Shown: positions 18,731 to 30,345 of the stretch, piece by piece
Layout: every line of letters begins with the position of its first letter
Numbering within the stretch: position 1 is the stretch's first letter
Source of the DNA: Mesorhizobium shangrilense
Lineage (GTDB): Bacteria; Pseudomonadota; Alphaproteobacteria; Rhizobiales; Rhizobiaceae
DNA: 64,000 nucleotides
Assembly: GCF_040537815.1 (NCBI RefSeq)
Contig: NZ_JBEWSZ010000001.1
Location: 5,040,739-5,104,738 of the forward strand
Direction: 5' to 3'
Notes under the pieces: model-generated
The model's input: only the letters and a program-made list of their open reading frames with translations
What the model was told of the DNA's origin: nothing
The model's database searches: none
Program-made: the position numbers and the translations under genes

Positions 18731-18745
18731 AATATGAGGACTCCA

Positions 18746-19525
18746 ATGGCTGAACCCATTCGCAACTATCAGACGCGCGCCGTGCCCGGCGCCGGCGTCG
18801 ATGCAGGCATCGATCAGGGCCTGCGCGCCTATATGATCAAGGTCTACAATCTGATGGGGCTTGGGCTCCTCATCACGGGTCTTGCCGCGGTCGGCACAAT
18901 CATGCTGGCCACGACCACCAATCCGGCCGCCGCCGTGGCGACACTGCCAAGCGGCGAGATGCTGACCTCCTTCGGCTACGCGATCTTCGGCTCGCCGCTG
19001 CGCTGGGTGGTGATGCTGGCGCCCCTGGCCGCCGTGCTGTTCCTGTCGTTCCGCGTTCAGTCGATGAGCGTTTCGGCCGCGCAGACGACATTCTGGGTCT
19101 ATGCCGGCCTGGTCGGTCTGTCGCTGTCGTCGATCTTCTTGGTCTACACCACGGCCAGCATCTCGCAGACCTTCTTCGCAACTGCAGCGGCTTTCGGCGC
19201 CCTGTCGCTCTACGGTTACACGACCAAGCGCGACCTCACCGCTCTCGGCTCGTTCCTGATCATGGGTGTGTTCGGCATCATCATCGCGATGGTGATTAAC
19301 ATCTTCCTGCAGTCGTCGGCTCTATCCTTCGCCGTCTCGGCGCTTGGCGTGCTGATCTTCTCGGGCCTGACCGCCTATGACACGCAGAAGATCAAGGAGA
19401 TGTATTTCGACGGCGATACTTCGGATGTCGCAGGCCGCAAGGCGATCATGGGCGCCCTGACGCTCTATCTCGACTTCATCAACCTGTTCATGTTCCTGCT
19501 GCAGTTCATGGGCGATCGCCGCTAG
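18746..19525 (+). CDS. Bax inhibitor-1 family membrane protein (YbhL/YccA type)
   Basis: A 259-residue inner-membrane protein with seven hydrophobic helices and the BI-1 C-terminal pattern (SGLTAYDTQKIK, then LTLYLDFINLFMFLLQF). Bacterial homologues interact with the FtsH protease or act as calcium-leak channels. The ATG at 18746 has GAGGA at 18736-18740; an ATG four codons upstream (18734) is also in frame but lies within that ribosome site. A candidate ybhL leader precedes it and a terminator follows. Confidence 0.92.
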   Translation: MAEPIRNYQTRAVPGAGVDAGIDQGLRAYMIKVYNLMGLGLLITGLAAVGTIMLATTTNPAAAVATLPSGEMLTSFGYAIFGSPLRWVVMLAPLAAVLFLSFRVQSMSVSAAQTTFWVYAGLVGLSLSSIFLVYTTASISQTFFATAAAFGALSLYGYTTKRDLTALGSFLIMGVFGIIIAMVINIFLQSSALSFAVSALGVLIFSGLTAYDTQKIKEMYFDGDTSDVAGRKAIMGALTLYLDFINLFMFLLQFMGDRR

Positions 19526-19562
19526 AGCGAGCGTCATGGTCTGACTGGACCAGCGAGTTTGG

Positions 19563-19591
19563 AAAGGGCGGCCCAATGGCCGCCCTTTTCT
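19563..19591 (+). terminator. Rho-independent terminator of the BI-1 gene
   Basis: The stem aaagggcggcc / ggccgcccttt encloses caat and is followed by a T-rich run on the plus strand, 38 bases after the stop. Confidence 0.9.
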
Positions 19592-19640
19592 TTTGTGCCG
19601 GCTTTTGCTGTTATCGTAGGCAGAAATCAGGTTTGCATAA

Positions 19641-20213
19641 ATGATGAGCAGTATTGCGATAAGGGCTGCGATATCCGCCGACCTCGACACCATCACCGAA
19701 ATCTATGCCGACGCTGTGGCCCACGGCACGGCGAGCTACGAACTGGAGCCGCCCAGCCGATCCGAAATGGGGGCGCGATTCGATGGTTTGATGGCCGGCG
19801 GCTTCCCCTACCTGGTGGCGGAAAAGGACGGTGCCGTGCTGGGCTATGCCTATGCCGGCCCCTTCAGGCCCCGCCCGGCCTATCGCTTCATCGTCGAGGA
19901 TTCGGTCTATGTCGCACCAGAGGCCAAAGGCCAGGGCGTCGGCCTGTTGTTGATGCGGCATCTGGTCGAGGCCGCGCGGGCGGCGGGCTTTCGCCAGATC
20001 GTCGCGGTGATTGGCGACGGCCGGCCGGACAGCGCATCGGTGCGCCTGCATGAAAAACTTGGCTTTCGCCATTCGGGGCGCCTCGAAGGCTCCGGCTACA
20101 AGCATGGGCGATGGCTGGACACGGTGTTCATGCAACTGGCGATGAATGGCGGGGCGTCGACTCCGCCTGATCCGGACTCATTGCCGGAACGGAAATTCCA
20201 AAAGCAAAAATAA
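19641..20213 (+). CDS. GNAT N-acetyltransferase, phosphinothricin acetyltransferase-like
   Basis: A 190-residue acetyltransferase. The acetyl-CoA binding motif is APEAKGQGVGLLLM near residue 93, and VEDSVYVAP with GSGYKHGRWLDT are typical of the Pat/MnaT subgroup, which acetylates phosphinothricin or methionine sulfoximine. The C-terminal 20 residues are a polar tail. The real substrate is not determined. Confidence 0.88.
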   Translation: MMSSIAIRAAISADLDTITEIYADAVAHGTASYELEPPSRSEMGARFDGLMAGGFPYLVAEKDGAVLGYAYAGPFRPRPAYRFIVEDSVYVAPEAKGQGVGLLLMRHLVEAARAAGFRQIVAVIGDGRPDSASVRLHEKLGFRHSGRLEGSGYKHGRWLDTVFMQLAMNGGASTPPDPDSLPERKFQKQK

Positions 20214-20273
20214 GTGCCTGATTTCTTATGCAATTCCGGACGGACAACCGCTGCGCACTTTTCCTGGAATTGC

Positions 20274-20660
20274 TTAAGCCTGGACCAGCTTCAGCTTGCC
20301 GTCGAAGACGCCAAGCACGCGGCCGAGTTCCTGGCCGCGCTTGAGGATGCGGCCGCCGGCGGCGATGACGGCAAAGGCGCCCTGCTTGCGAGCGAGTTTC
20401 GGATCCTTGACGATCTGGAACAGCGGCACTTCGCTGGCGCGGCGAAAGACGGAAAACACAGCCCTGTCCGTGAGATGGTCGATGGCGTAGTCGCGCCATT
20501 CATTGGCGGCGACCATGCGTCCGTAGAGCCTGAGGATCTGGTCCAGTTCGCGCCGTTCGAAGCGCACCGGCTGGTCGAGGCGCTCGCGTCGCGCCTCGTA
20601 CAGCGGGATCAATATCGCGGATGCGTCACCATCCCCCGTCCCGCCGCTGTCATCAGTCAT
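20274..20660 (-). CDS. DUF2794 family protein
   Basis: A 128-residue protein that fits the DUF2794 family of alphaproteobacteria. The core runs from VRFERRELDQILRLYG to GRVLGVFDGKLKLV. It is probably soluble and basic. The ATG at 20660 was chosen because the upstream sequence in the same frame is not protein-like. The function is unknown. Confidence 0.85.
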   Translation of the reverse strand: MTDDSGGTGDGDASAILIPLYEARRERLDQPVRFERRELDQILRLYGRMVAANEWRDYAIDHLTDRAVFSVFRRASEVPLFQIVKDPKLARKQGAFAVIAAGGRILKRGQELGRVLGVFDGKLKLVQA

Positions 20661-20686
20661 GCCTCGATCCCTCAAAATGAATCTTT

Positions 20687-20702
20687 GCCAACCAAAGTTG
20701 GC
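20687..20702. promoter_or_regulatory. Inverted repeat upstream of the DUF2794 gene
   Basis: A perfect inverted repeat gccaac-caaa-gttggc lies 27-42 bases before the DUF2794 start. It could be an operator or a leader hairpin. Nothing identifies the binding protein. Confidence 0.3.
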
Positions 20703-20870
20703 CCCTTCGCGCTGCAATTGCAAGACCCGGCGAGGCGAGGCGGCGGCGCGCCATTTCCGGGGCGTCCAGTCACTTTTGTAACGCGCCCTGTTGGAATTGG
20801 TGATGCTTCGCCACATTTCTGCCTTTTTTTATCCGCGCTCATGCCCCAATGTCCGACGAATTTACTGGCG

Positions 20871-21034
20871 TTGCCTGAGACGGTTCGGTCCGGCACCGGC
20901 TCGTAAACCCCAAGCCCCCCGCCCACGGGTCTGCGTCGGATCGAACCAACCTCGGTTTCTCTTTGGATTAATCGAGAGCGACGATCCCAAAACTTAAATG
21001 ACCGGCGTCAGAAGCAAGCTGACGTCGGTCTTTT
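20871..21034 (+). ncRNA. Candidate structured small RNA ending in a terminator
   Basis: No protein-like frame covers 20661-21269. Within it an 11-pair stem joins 20882-20892 to 20937-20947, and beyond a small internal loop (ac against aac) a five-pair stem joins 20875-20879 to 20951-20955. About 45 bases downstream a strong rho-independent terminator lies at 21000-21034. An arrangement of long stem, short linker and terminator without an ORF suggests a trans-acting RNA of about 150-200 bases on the plus strand. I cannot match it to a named family. Confidence 0.45.
21000..21034 (+). terminator. Strong rho-independent terminator with no gene before it
   Basis: The arms gaccggcgtcag and ctgacgtcggtc pair around aagcaag and are followed by tttt on the plus strand. 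No coding gene on the plus strand ends here, which supports a noncoding transcript upstream. Confidence 0.8.
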
Positions 21035-21269
21035 CATGCCTGCTTCAGTTCAGTTGAAGTGCAAGGCGCCGGTTTTGCGAGTTTAAAGCGCGTCGCGTTT
21101 GAACGGATTCATGCAACGCGTTTTAAATATTTGTTTTGTGCATGTCGTTATCCCAAAACCGCTGCGCAATTTTGGGCGACATGCCTTAGACTGCCCAACA
21201 TTGTCGCACTGCGTGTCGGGGCCGCCGGATGACCTACCGGCCTCTTGCAGGATGTCCGCGTGCCGCGAT

Positions 21270-22094
21270 CTACGGCTTGTGGATGAAAGCCGCGCCCAGG
21301 ATGGGGCCGGGCAGGCCATCCTTGCCGACCGATTGCAGCAGCACCGCGCTGCCGCCCTTCTTGGAAATCTCGGTCATCGGCAATTCGTAGCGCTGCGCCT
21401 TGCCGTGCCACATTCCGGCGGTCTGGATGCTTGCGACCGAATTCCAGTAGGTCATCTTGCGGCCGACGTTCTCGCCCTTGCCGATCTTGATCGTCTGCGG
21501 AGGCTCGAAATAGACAATGATGACATGGGCGTCACTGGGGCCTGACCCGGCGTCGCCGGTGTCGATGATCACGCGGTCGCTTGTTCGGCTGACCTTGACG
21601 CTGACCCGCATGCCCTCGCCGGCCTTCTCCAGTCGGGTGAGCGAGCCGTTGACCTCGCCGCGGCTGGCGCCGTTGACGTGGACGCGGCCGTTGATGACGG
21701 CTTGCGGTGTGTAGACGGAGCGGCTGCCGAAGGCGCGCATGTAGTCATACTGCCGCTCGGTGTTCTCCTTGCGGCTCAACGTGTCCTGCCAGCCGAGATA
21801 ATCCCAGTATTCGACGTGGTAGGCGAGCGCGACGATGTCTTCCCGGGCGGCCAGTTCGGCGAAGAACTCGTCGGCTGGCGGACAGGAATTGCAGCCCTGG
21901 CTGGTAAACAGCTCAACCACGCCCAGGGGCTTGTCGGTCTGCGGCTTGTCGATCGGGAGCGTGCTGAACAGAGGTCTGTTGTTCTGCGATCGGTTGAACT
22001 GGGGTCGGTCGCCCTGGCCGGCAACCGCCGATCCGGCAAACACCGAGACCGCCAGCGCAAACATCGCTAGCTCCAAGAGTCTTCGAAATGCCAT
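21270..22094 (-). CDS. DUF1223 family secreted thioredoxin-like protein
   Basis: A 274-residue protein with a signal peptide (about residues 1-24). Near residue 60, ELFTSQGCNSCPPAD gives a thioredoxin-like CxxC, followed by HVEYWDYLGW and YTPQAVING, the hallmarks of DUF1223. It is likely a periplasmic redox protein, but no activity is established for the family. The ATG at 22094 begins the signal peptide. Confidence 0.88.
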   Translation of the reverse strand: MAFRRLLELAMFALAVSVFAGSAVAGQGDRPQFNRSQNNRPLFSTLPIDKPQTDKPLGVVELFTSQGCNSCPPADEFFAELAAREDIVALAYHVEYWDYLGWQDTLSRKENTERQYDYMRAFGSRSVYTPQAVINGRVHVNGASRGEVNGSLTRLEKAGEGMRVSVKVSRTSDRVIIDTGDAGSGPSDAHVIIVYFEPPQTIKIGKGENVGRKMTYWNSVASIQTAGMWHGKAQRYELPMTEISKKGGSAVLLQSVGKDGLPGPILGAAFIHKP

Positions 22095-22580
22095 GGCCGT
22101 TCCGATTCCCGCCGGTGGCGCCGGCCTTGTTATGGTTGGCGGAATATGTGGCAGAAGCAACAGTCAACGGGAAGTCACGTTGCGGTGAAATTTCTCTGCC
22201 ACGGCCAATCCACGAGACACAACGGGAGAGGTGTGCATTCCAGGTCCAAAATCAATTCAGACGGCAATCGGCATGCGACAAATGTTTCTGACGCCAATCG
22301 ATCTCTACTGCGAGGCGGCCTGGCCGCAACTGTAGCCCTGAGCGGTCAATGCGTTGGTGAAGCTGACTTTTTCTTGTCGCCATCGCCGCGAGCGCGTGGC
22401 GTGTGGGAAGACCATGTATCGACATCTCTGCCAGGGCGCCGACGGTGGCGGTTCCACAATTCGATGATCCTCGGTGGCGCGTCACCGCGGCACGATCTGG
22501 CCCGATATCTTGCTCATGCTGGTCTCACGCCGGCCCATGCGCGGGTCACTCTTTGCTGCCCCGTGACCGGCACAAAAAAA
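22095..22580. other. Intergenic region between the DUF1223 gene and acnA terminator
   Basis: About 480 bases without a supported gene. The minus strand has a short frame at 22305-22415 whose last 21 codons look protein-like, possibly a gene remnant. The rest should contain the DUF1223 promoter near 22100-22250. No repeat or RNA fold stood out. Confidence 0.4.
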
Positions 22581-22604
22581 CCGCCGGAGTTTTGGCTCCG
22601 GCGG
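22572..22604 (-). terminator. Rho-independent terminator of acnA
   Basis: The stem ccgccggag / ctccggcgg (22581-22604) is followed on the minus strand by a run of seven T, 30 bases after the acnA stop. Confidence 0.9.
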
Positions 22605-22633
22605 CTTGTTGGTCGTTTGACGCCTTGCTGCCC

Positions 22634-25324
<2,691 letters not shown>

Positions 25325-25608
25325 GTGCGATCCGTCCTTGTCTGTTCAGCCTGAAAGGGAACGGACGCCGATGGCATGCAATCACGCGCAAAGGTGCGGG
25401 TACGGCCATTTCCGCTGTCCGTTCCCAAGCAACCCGAGCCGTTCAAGGCGGCGCGTGCGCTGGTTCGGCGCTAATTCTGTTCCCGCGCCGACCGCTGGCA
25501 CGGATGCCCCGCATATAGAGAATTTTCTGGAATAGTTCTAGACAGTTGGAAAGCAAATTTGTGCGATGCGGCAGCTACCGTGCCGCTTCGTTTTGGGGAC
25601 AGGCAGGG

Positions 25609-26211
25609 ATGCGGCTGATCGCCGAAAATCTGGGCGGCGAGCGCGGCGGCGAGCCCGTTTTTTCCGCCGTCGGTTTTGCGCTGGAGAGCGGTCAGGCACT
25701 GATCGTCACCGGGCCGAACGGTTCTGGAAAATCGACACTGCTGCGAATCATTGCCGGGCTGTTGCCGGCGGCGGAAGGTCGCGCGGTCATCGAGGACGGT
25801 GGCGACGAATTCCCGTCGGTCGCGTCAGCCTGCCACTATCTCGGCCATCAGAATGCGATGAAGACGGTGTTGAGCGTGACGGAGAATTTGCGCTTTTGGC
25901 GCGATTTCAATGGCGAAGGGGTGCTGGGCGTCGAAGAAGCGCTTGAAACCGTTGGGCTCGGCGGTATCGGCCATCTGCCTTTCGGGTATCTCTCGACAGG
26001 GCAACGGCGGCGGGCGGCAATCGCGAAACTGCTGGTCAGTGATCGGCCGCTGTGGCTCCTTGATGAGCCGACGGCGGGACTGGACAAGGCCTCGGAGCGG
26101 CGGTTTGCGGGACTGATGTCGAGGTACTGCGCAGGCGGTGGGATCATCGTCGCTGCGACGCACCTGCCGCTCGGATTGGACGGTGCAAGGGAATTGAGGA
26201 TGGGCGATTGA
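25609..26211 (+). CDS. ccmA: Cytochrome c biogenesis heme exporter, ATP-binding subunit
   Basis: A 200-residue ABC ATPase. Walker A GPNGSGKST is near residue 37, the signature LSTGQRRRAAIAKL is the CcmA-type variant, and Walker B is LWLLDEPTAGLD. CcmA acts with CcmB and CcmC to release heme-loaded CcmE for cytochrome c assembly. The ATG at 25609 was preferred to the longer open frame since it starts directly at the conserved N-terminus. Confidence 0.93.
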   Translation: MRLIAENLGGERGGEPVFSAVGFALESGQALIVTGPNGSGKSTLLRIIAGLLPAAEGRAVIEDGGDEFPSVASACHYLGHQNAMKTVLSVTENLRFWRDFNGEGVLGVEEALETVGLGGIGHLPFGYLSTGQRRRAAIAKLLVSDRPLWLLDEPTAGLDKASERRFAGLMSRYCAGGGIIVAATHLPLGLDGARELRMGD

Positions 26212-26248
26212 TGTCGGCATTGCCTCCTCAAAAAGGGACCGCATCATA

Positions 26249-26914
26249 ATGTGGTCGCTCTTCCTGCGCGACATCCGTCTCAACATCCGTGCCGGCGGCG
26301 GCGCTCTGACCGGCGTCATCTTTTTCCTCGCGGTCATCGCCACCATTCCGTTCGGCGTCGGGCCGGACCTGAAGCTGCTCGCCCGCATTGGCCCGGCGAT
26401 CCTGTGGATCGGGGCGCTGCTTGCCTGCCTGCTCGGCCTCGACCGCCTGTTCCAGGCCGACCGCGAGGACGGTTCGCTCGACCTTTTGGTTGTTGGCAAC
26501 GACCGCCACATGCTGGCGCTGACCGTGCTGGTGAAATGCCTGGCGCATTGGGCGGGGAGCGTGCTGCCGTTGGTGATCGCCGCGCCGCTGCTTGGCCTGT
26601 TCATGAACATGGAGCCGCTTGCCATCGGTGCCACGGCCCTGACACTGCTGGTCGGCACGCCGGCGATCACTTTCATCGGTGCCGCCGGTGCGGCGGTGGC
26701 GGTGGCGCTGCCGCGCGGCGGGTTGCTGATCTCGGTGCTGGTGCTGCCGCTGACCATTCCCGTGCTGATCTTCGGCGTTTCGGCGAGCTATGGCGCGACG
26801 GCCAATCCCGACCCGTTCCTGCAGCCCTTCCTCATTCTTGCCGCGCTGACGCTGTTTCTTGCCGTGCTGGGGCCCGTCTCCGCGGCGCTGGCATTGCGGC
26901 ACGGGACGGATTGA
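26249..26914 (+). CDS. ccmB: Heme exporter permease CcmB
   Basis: A 221-residue inner-membrane protein with six hydrophobic helices. FLRDIRLNIRAGGG at the N-terminus and LLVLGN-like LLVVGNDRHML with LPLTIPVLIFGV are CcmB features. It pairs with CcmA, 37 bases upstream. The gene that normally follows, ccmC, is not present. Confidence 0.93.
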   Translation: MWSLFLRDIRLNIRAGGGALTGVIFFLAVIATIPFGVGPDLKLLARIGPAILWIGALLACLLGLDRLFQADREDGSLDLLVVGNDRHMLALTVLVKCLAHWAGSVLPLVIAAPLLGLFMNMEPLAIGATALTLLVGTPAITFIGAAGAAVAVALPRGGLLISVLVLPLTIPVLIFGVSASYGATANPDPFLQPFLILAALTLFLAVLGPVSAALALRHGTD

Positions 26915-26932
26915 GGCCGTCATGCGCCAAGG

Positions 26933-27067
26933 ATGAAGGTGGCATGGACGATGGTGGCATGCGGCGCGGCGCCAGATTGCGAAGCCGAGGATGCAAGGCT
27001 AAGGGAAGGCATGATCGAACGAAGCGGCATGATCGGGCTGAAAGTCTTGGCGGAGCGGGTCGCATGA
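26933..27067 (+). CDS. Short unidentified frame in the place of ccmC
   Basis: A 44-codon frame starting at ATG 26933 whose TGA overlaps the ccmD ATG as ATGA, the coupling expected of a real upstream gene. The product is soluble-looking, has two Cys (residues 10 and 15) and no resemblance to CcmC, which is a six-helix protein of about 240 residues. It could be a scar of a ccmC deletion, a coupling leader, or chance. I would not call it a gene without conservation data. Confidence 0.25.
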   Translation: MKVAWTMVACGAAPDCEAEDARLREGMIERSGMIGLKVLAERVA

Positions 27068-27237
27068 GTGCTCACGCCCTTTACGTGACCGCAGCCTACG
27101 GCATCACGGCCGTGGTCCTGGCCGGGCTGATCGGCTGGATTCTCATCGACCAGCGGGCACGTAAGCGCGAACTCGCCGAACTCGAAGCAGCCGGCATCCG
27201 GCGGCGTTCCGACAAGGCCGGGACGGTCAAGTCATGA
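27064..27237 (+). CDS. ccmD: Heme exporter small protein CcmD
   Basis: A 57-residue single-span protein. The segment HALYVTAAYGITAVVLAGLI followed by DQRARKRELAELEAAGIRRRS fits CcmD, which links the CcmABC complex to CcmE release. Its start overlaps the preceding short frame and its stop overlaps ccmG (ATGA), showing tight coupling. Confidence 0.88.
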   Translation: MSAHALYVTAAYGITAVVLAGLIGWILIDQRARKRELAELEAAGIRRRSDKAGTVKS

Positions 27238-27812
27238 GCATGGAAACGGAAACGCCGGCGCGTGGGCGACGCCTGATCGTGCTTTTGCCGCTGCTGGTTT
27301 TCCTGGGATTGGCCGGATTGTTCCTGTCGCAGCTGCTGTCCGGCCGCGACATTTCGGAAGTGCCGTCGGCCTTGATCGGCCTGCCGGCGCCACAGACAAA
27401 CCTGCCGCCGCTTGAAGGCAGCAATCTGCCGGGGCTCGATTCCAGCCAGTTCGCGGGGCGGGTGACGCTGGTCAACGTGTTCGCGTCCTGGTGCGCGCCG
27501 TGCCGGGAAGAACATCCCGTGCTGCTCGCTTTGTCGCAGGACAAGCGCTTCGTCATGGCGGCGCTGAACTACAAGGACCGGCCGGAAAATGCCCGCCGGT
27601 TCCTCGGCGATCTCGGCAACCCGTTCCAGGCCATCGGTGTTGACGAGGCGGGCCGCACGGCGATCGACTGGGGTGTCTACGGCGTGCCGGAAACCTTCGT
27701 CATCGGCAAGGACGGCAAGATCGCCTACAAGCATGTCGGCCCGCTGACGCCGGAGACGGCGCAGAGCCTGCTGTTGCCGCGGATCGACAAGGCTCTTGCC
27801 GCGCCGAACTGA
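27234..27812 (+). CDS. ccmG: Periplasmic thiol:disulfide oxidoreductase CcmG/DsbE
   Basis: A 192-residue thioredoxin-fold protein anchored by an N-terminal helix (about residues 13-32). The active site WCAPC lies near residue 85 and the cis-Pro loop GVPETFVI near 154. It reduces apocytochrome c or its partner before heme ligation. The start overlaps the ccmD stop by four bases. Confidence 0.93.
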   Translation: MSMETETPARGRRLIVLLPLLVFLGLAGLFLSQLLSGRDISEVPSALIGLPAPQTNLPPLEGSNLPGLDSSQFAGRVTLVNVFASWCAPCREEHPVLLALSQDKRFVMAALNYKDRPENARRFLGDLGNPFQAIGVDEAGRTAIDWGVYGVPETFVIGKDGKIAYKHVGPLTPETAQSLLLPRIDKALAAPN

Positions 27813-27825
27813 GCGGCGGCGCCAG

Positions 27826-27990
27826 GCTCCCTCATCCGGCCGCACGCGGCCACCTTCTCCCCGGCGGGGAGAAGAGAAGCGGAAGCGCCAAACTGCTCCT
27901 CTCCCCTTGGGGAGATGCCGGATTGCCCCGAATTGCTCTTGCAATTCGGTTTGGCAATCCGGGTGAGGGGGCTGCGCCCCGCTGTTGCGA
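27826..27990. repeat. Rhizobial mosaic palindromic repeat
   Basis: The element starts with ccctcatccggccg and ends near gggtgagggggctgcgcccc, with inner hairpins ttctcccc-ggcg-gggagaa and ctctccccttggggag. It lies between ccmG and the DUF1127 gene. The same motifs recur inside ftsY and near 61.9 and 63.7 kb. Confidence 0.75.
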
Positions 27991-28006
27991 AGGTCGACTG
28001 AAAAGA

Positions 28007-28174
28007 TCAGCCGTAAATCTGCTTGTGGACCTGATACAGCATCTCGCTGCGGTCGGCGCGCATGTCGGCCAGATCGCGGCTGGAGAAGCTGTCGATTTCC
28101 GCGACGAGGCGGTTGTAGTGCTTGCGCTTGGCAATGCTGGTGCGAGCGCGGTTCATGAGGTCGTTGAAGATCAT
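28007..28174 (-). CDS. DUF1127 (YjiS-like) small protein
   Basis: A 55-residue basic protein. The segment AEIDSFSSRDLADMRADRSEM matches the DUF1127 core. In Agrobacterium, short DUF1127 proteins affect phosphate and carbon metabolism and can bind RNA; this is family knowledge only. The ATG at 28174 has AAGGGAA upstream. Confidence 0.85.
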   Translation of the reverse strand: MIFNDLMNRARTSIAKRKHYNRLVAEIDSFSSRDLADMRADRSEMLYQVHKQIYG

Positions 28175-28446
28175 GGGTAAGTTCCCTTTTCTTGAGCCGC
28201 ATTCTCGCGGCCGTTGTTCCTCCCTTGATCGGTACGAAGCATGACATAGGAATGGTGCGTTGCAAAAAGAAGATGTTGCAATGCACCATTGCACGCAGCG
28301 CATAGCCGGTTAATGGCGCCCTAACTACCAGGATCCAGCCGAGCCGCGCCTGCTCCCATTTTGTCTTACAAATGCGGATGCCCCGTCTTGCCATATCGAT
28401 CGCGGGCTGGCTTGATCTGACGTCACGTGATGCCGGGAGGAAAAGC

Positions 28447-29367
<921 letters not shown>

Positions 29368-29526
29368 GGTTGCCGGAAACTCTTCTCTGGCGACCTTTGC
29401 TGGCGTTTCTGCGCTTACCCGCTGTGCCTGCCGCGCTGCGGTTCCCGGCACCGTCAGGCAATTCGCAAGAGCGAATTTCGGATCAGCTTCCCGACGGCAG
29501 CCGACAAAATCCAAAGGGAGAAAATC

Positions 29527-29733
29527 ATGCCATTCGTCAACATCCGCATCGTCAAGGAAGTGATCGCCGCCGATCCCGCAGGCAAGAAGGCTGACATCGC
29601 CAAAAAAGTCACGGCGGCCATCATGGATGCTACCGGGCTGGGCAATGACGATGTCTGGGTGGTCTTCGAGGAGGTCAATGCGCGGGACTGGTATGTCGGC
29701 AAGACCGACGTCGAGACGTTGCGCAAGGGTTAG
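29527..29733 (+). CDS. 4-oxalocrotonate tautomerase-like protein
   Basis: A 68-residue protein with Pro as residue 2, which becomes the catalytic N-terminal proline after Met removal (PFVNIRIVKE). The remainder fits the tautomerase fold (AIMDATGLGNDDVWVVFEEV). It lies 159 bases after the lactonase on the same strand. The physiological substrate is unknown. Confidence 0.85.
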   Translation: MPFVNIRIVKEVIAADPAGKKADIAKKVTAAIMDATGLGNDDVWVVFEEVNARDWYVGKTDVETLRKG

Positions 29734-29772
29734 GTCGAGGAGTGGCGAAAGCGAGGTAGCGGTCGCCGAGCA

Positions 29773-30306
29773 TCAACGCGAGCGGATAAAATCGGCGAAC
29801 GTGGTGAGCGCTTTCCGCACCGCGAGCACATTTTCCGCCTCAGCCAAAATAGCCGCCACCTCTGGTGCCTTCTTGCCAAGCAAACCGACTTCGAGTTCCG
29901 CGCCGTCATAAAGCGCGAACGACATCGTCCGTATGATCTCGGCCAGCGCAGATCGGGCAAACAGCGAGCGCGGCGACGCGTGTACCAGCATGGCGGGCTT
30001 GCCGACCGCGGCGTCGCGCGACACCAGCCAGTCGAGCGCGTTCTTCAGTCCACCCGGCACACCATGGGCATATTCCGGGCAGGAGACGATGACGCCATCG
30101 GCGTTTGTGACGGCGTCGATCAGCAAGGCTGCTTCCGGCGGCGTCCGCTCGCCTTCATCATCCGGATTGAAGATCGGCAGGTGGCCGAGCCGGTCATAGA
30201 CCGTGACCTGGCATCCAGGCGGTGCGTTTCGCGCCAGTGCTGCGACCAGGGCCGAATTGGTGGAGGCCACCCGCAGGCTGCCAGAAATGGCGATGATATT
30301 CAGCAC
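29773..30306 (-). CDS. NADPH-dependent FMN reductase family protein
   Basis: A 177-residue flavodoxin-like protein. SGSLRVASTNSAL at the N-terminus binds the FMN phosphate and CPEYAHGVPGGLKNALDWL is the conserved second motif. The family reduces flavins, quinones or azo compounds. It is the last gene of a minus-strand run that starts at dapF. Confidence 0.9.
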   Translation of the reverse strand: MLNIIAISGSLRVASTNSALVAALARNAPPGCQVTVYDRLGHLPIFNPDDEGERTPPEAALLIDAVTNADGVIVSCPEYAHGVPGGLKNALDWLVSRDAAVGKPAMLVHASPRSLFARSALAEIIRTMSFALYDGAELEVGLLGKKAPEVAAILAEAENVLAVRKALTTFADFIRSR

Positions 30307-30345
30307 TGTGCGGGACCAGTCCGGGACGAATCGTGTCCGGACAGC

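Noticed and set aside
20871..21034. 6S RNA, SRP RNA or tmRNA as identity of the candidate RNA
   Set aside because: I could not find the conserved SRP GGAAG tetraloop region, a tmRNA tag frame or acceptor end, or the usual 6S gene context, so no family name is given.
22305..22415. A 36-codon minus-strand frame ending in VSFTNALTAQGYSCGQ
   Set aside because: The end looks protein-like, but there is no ribosome site or upstream continuation; it may be a remnant, and there is too little to call a gene.
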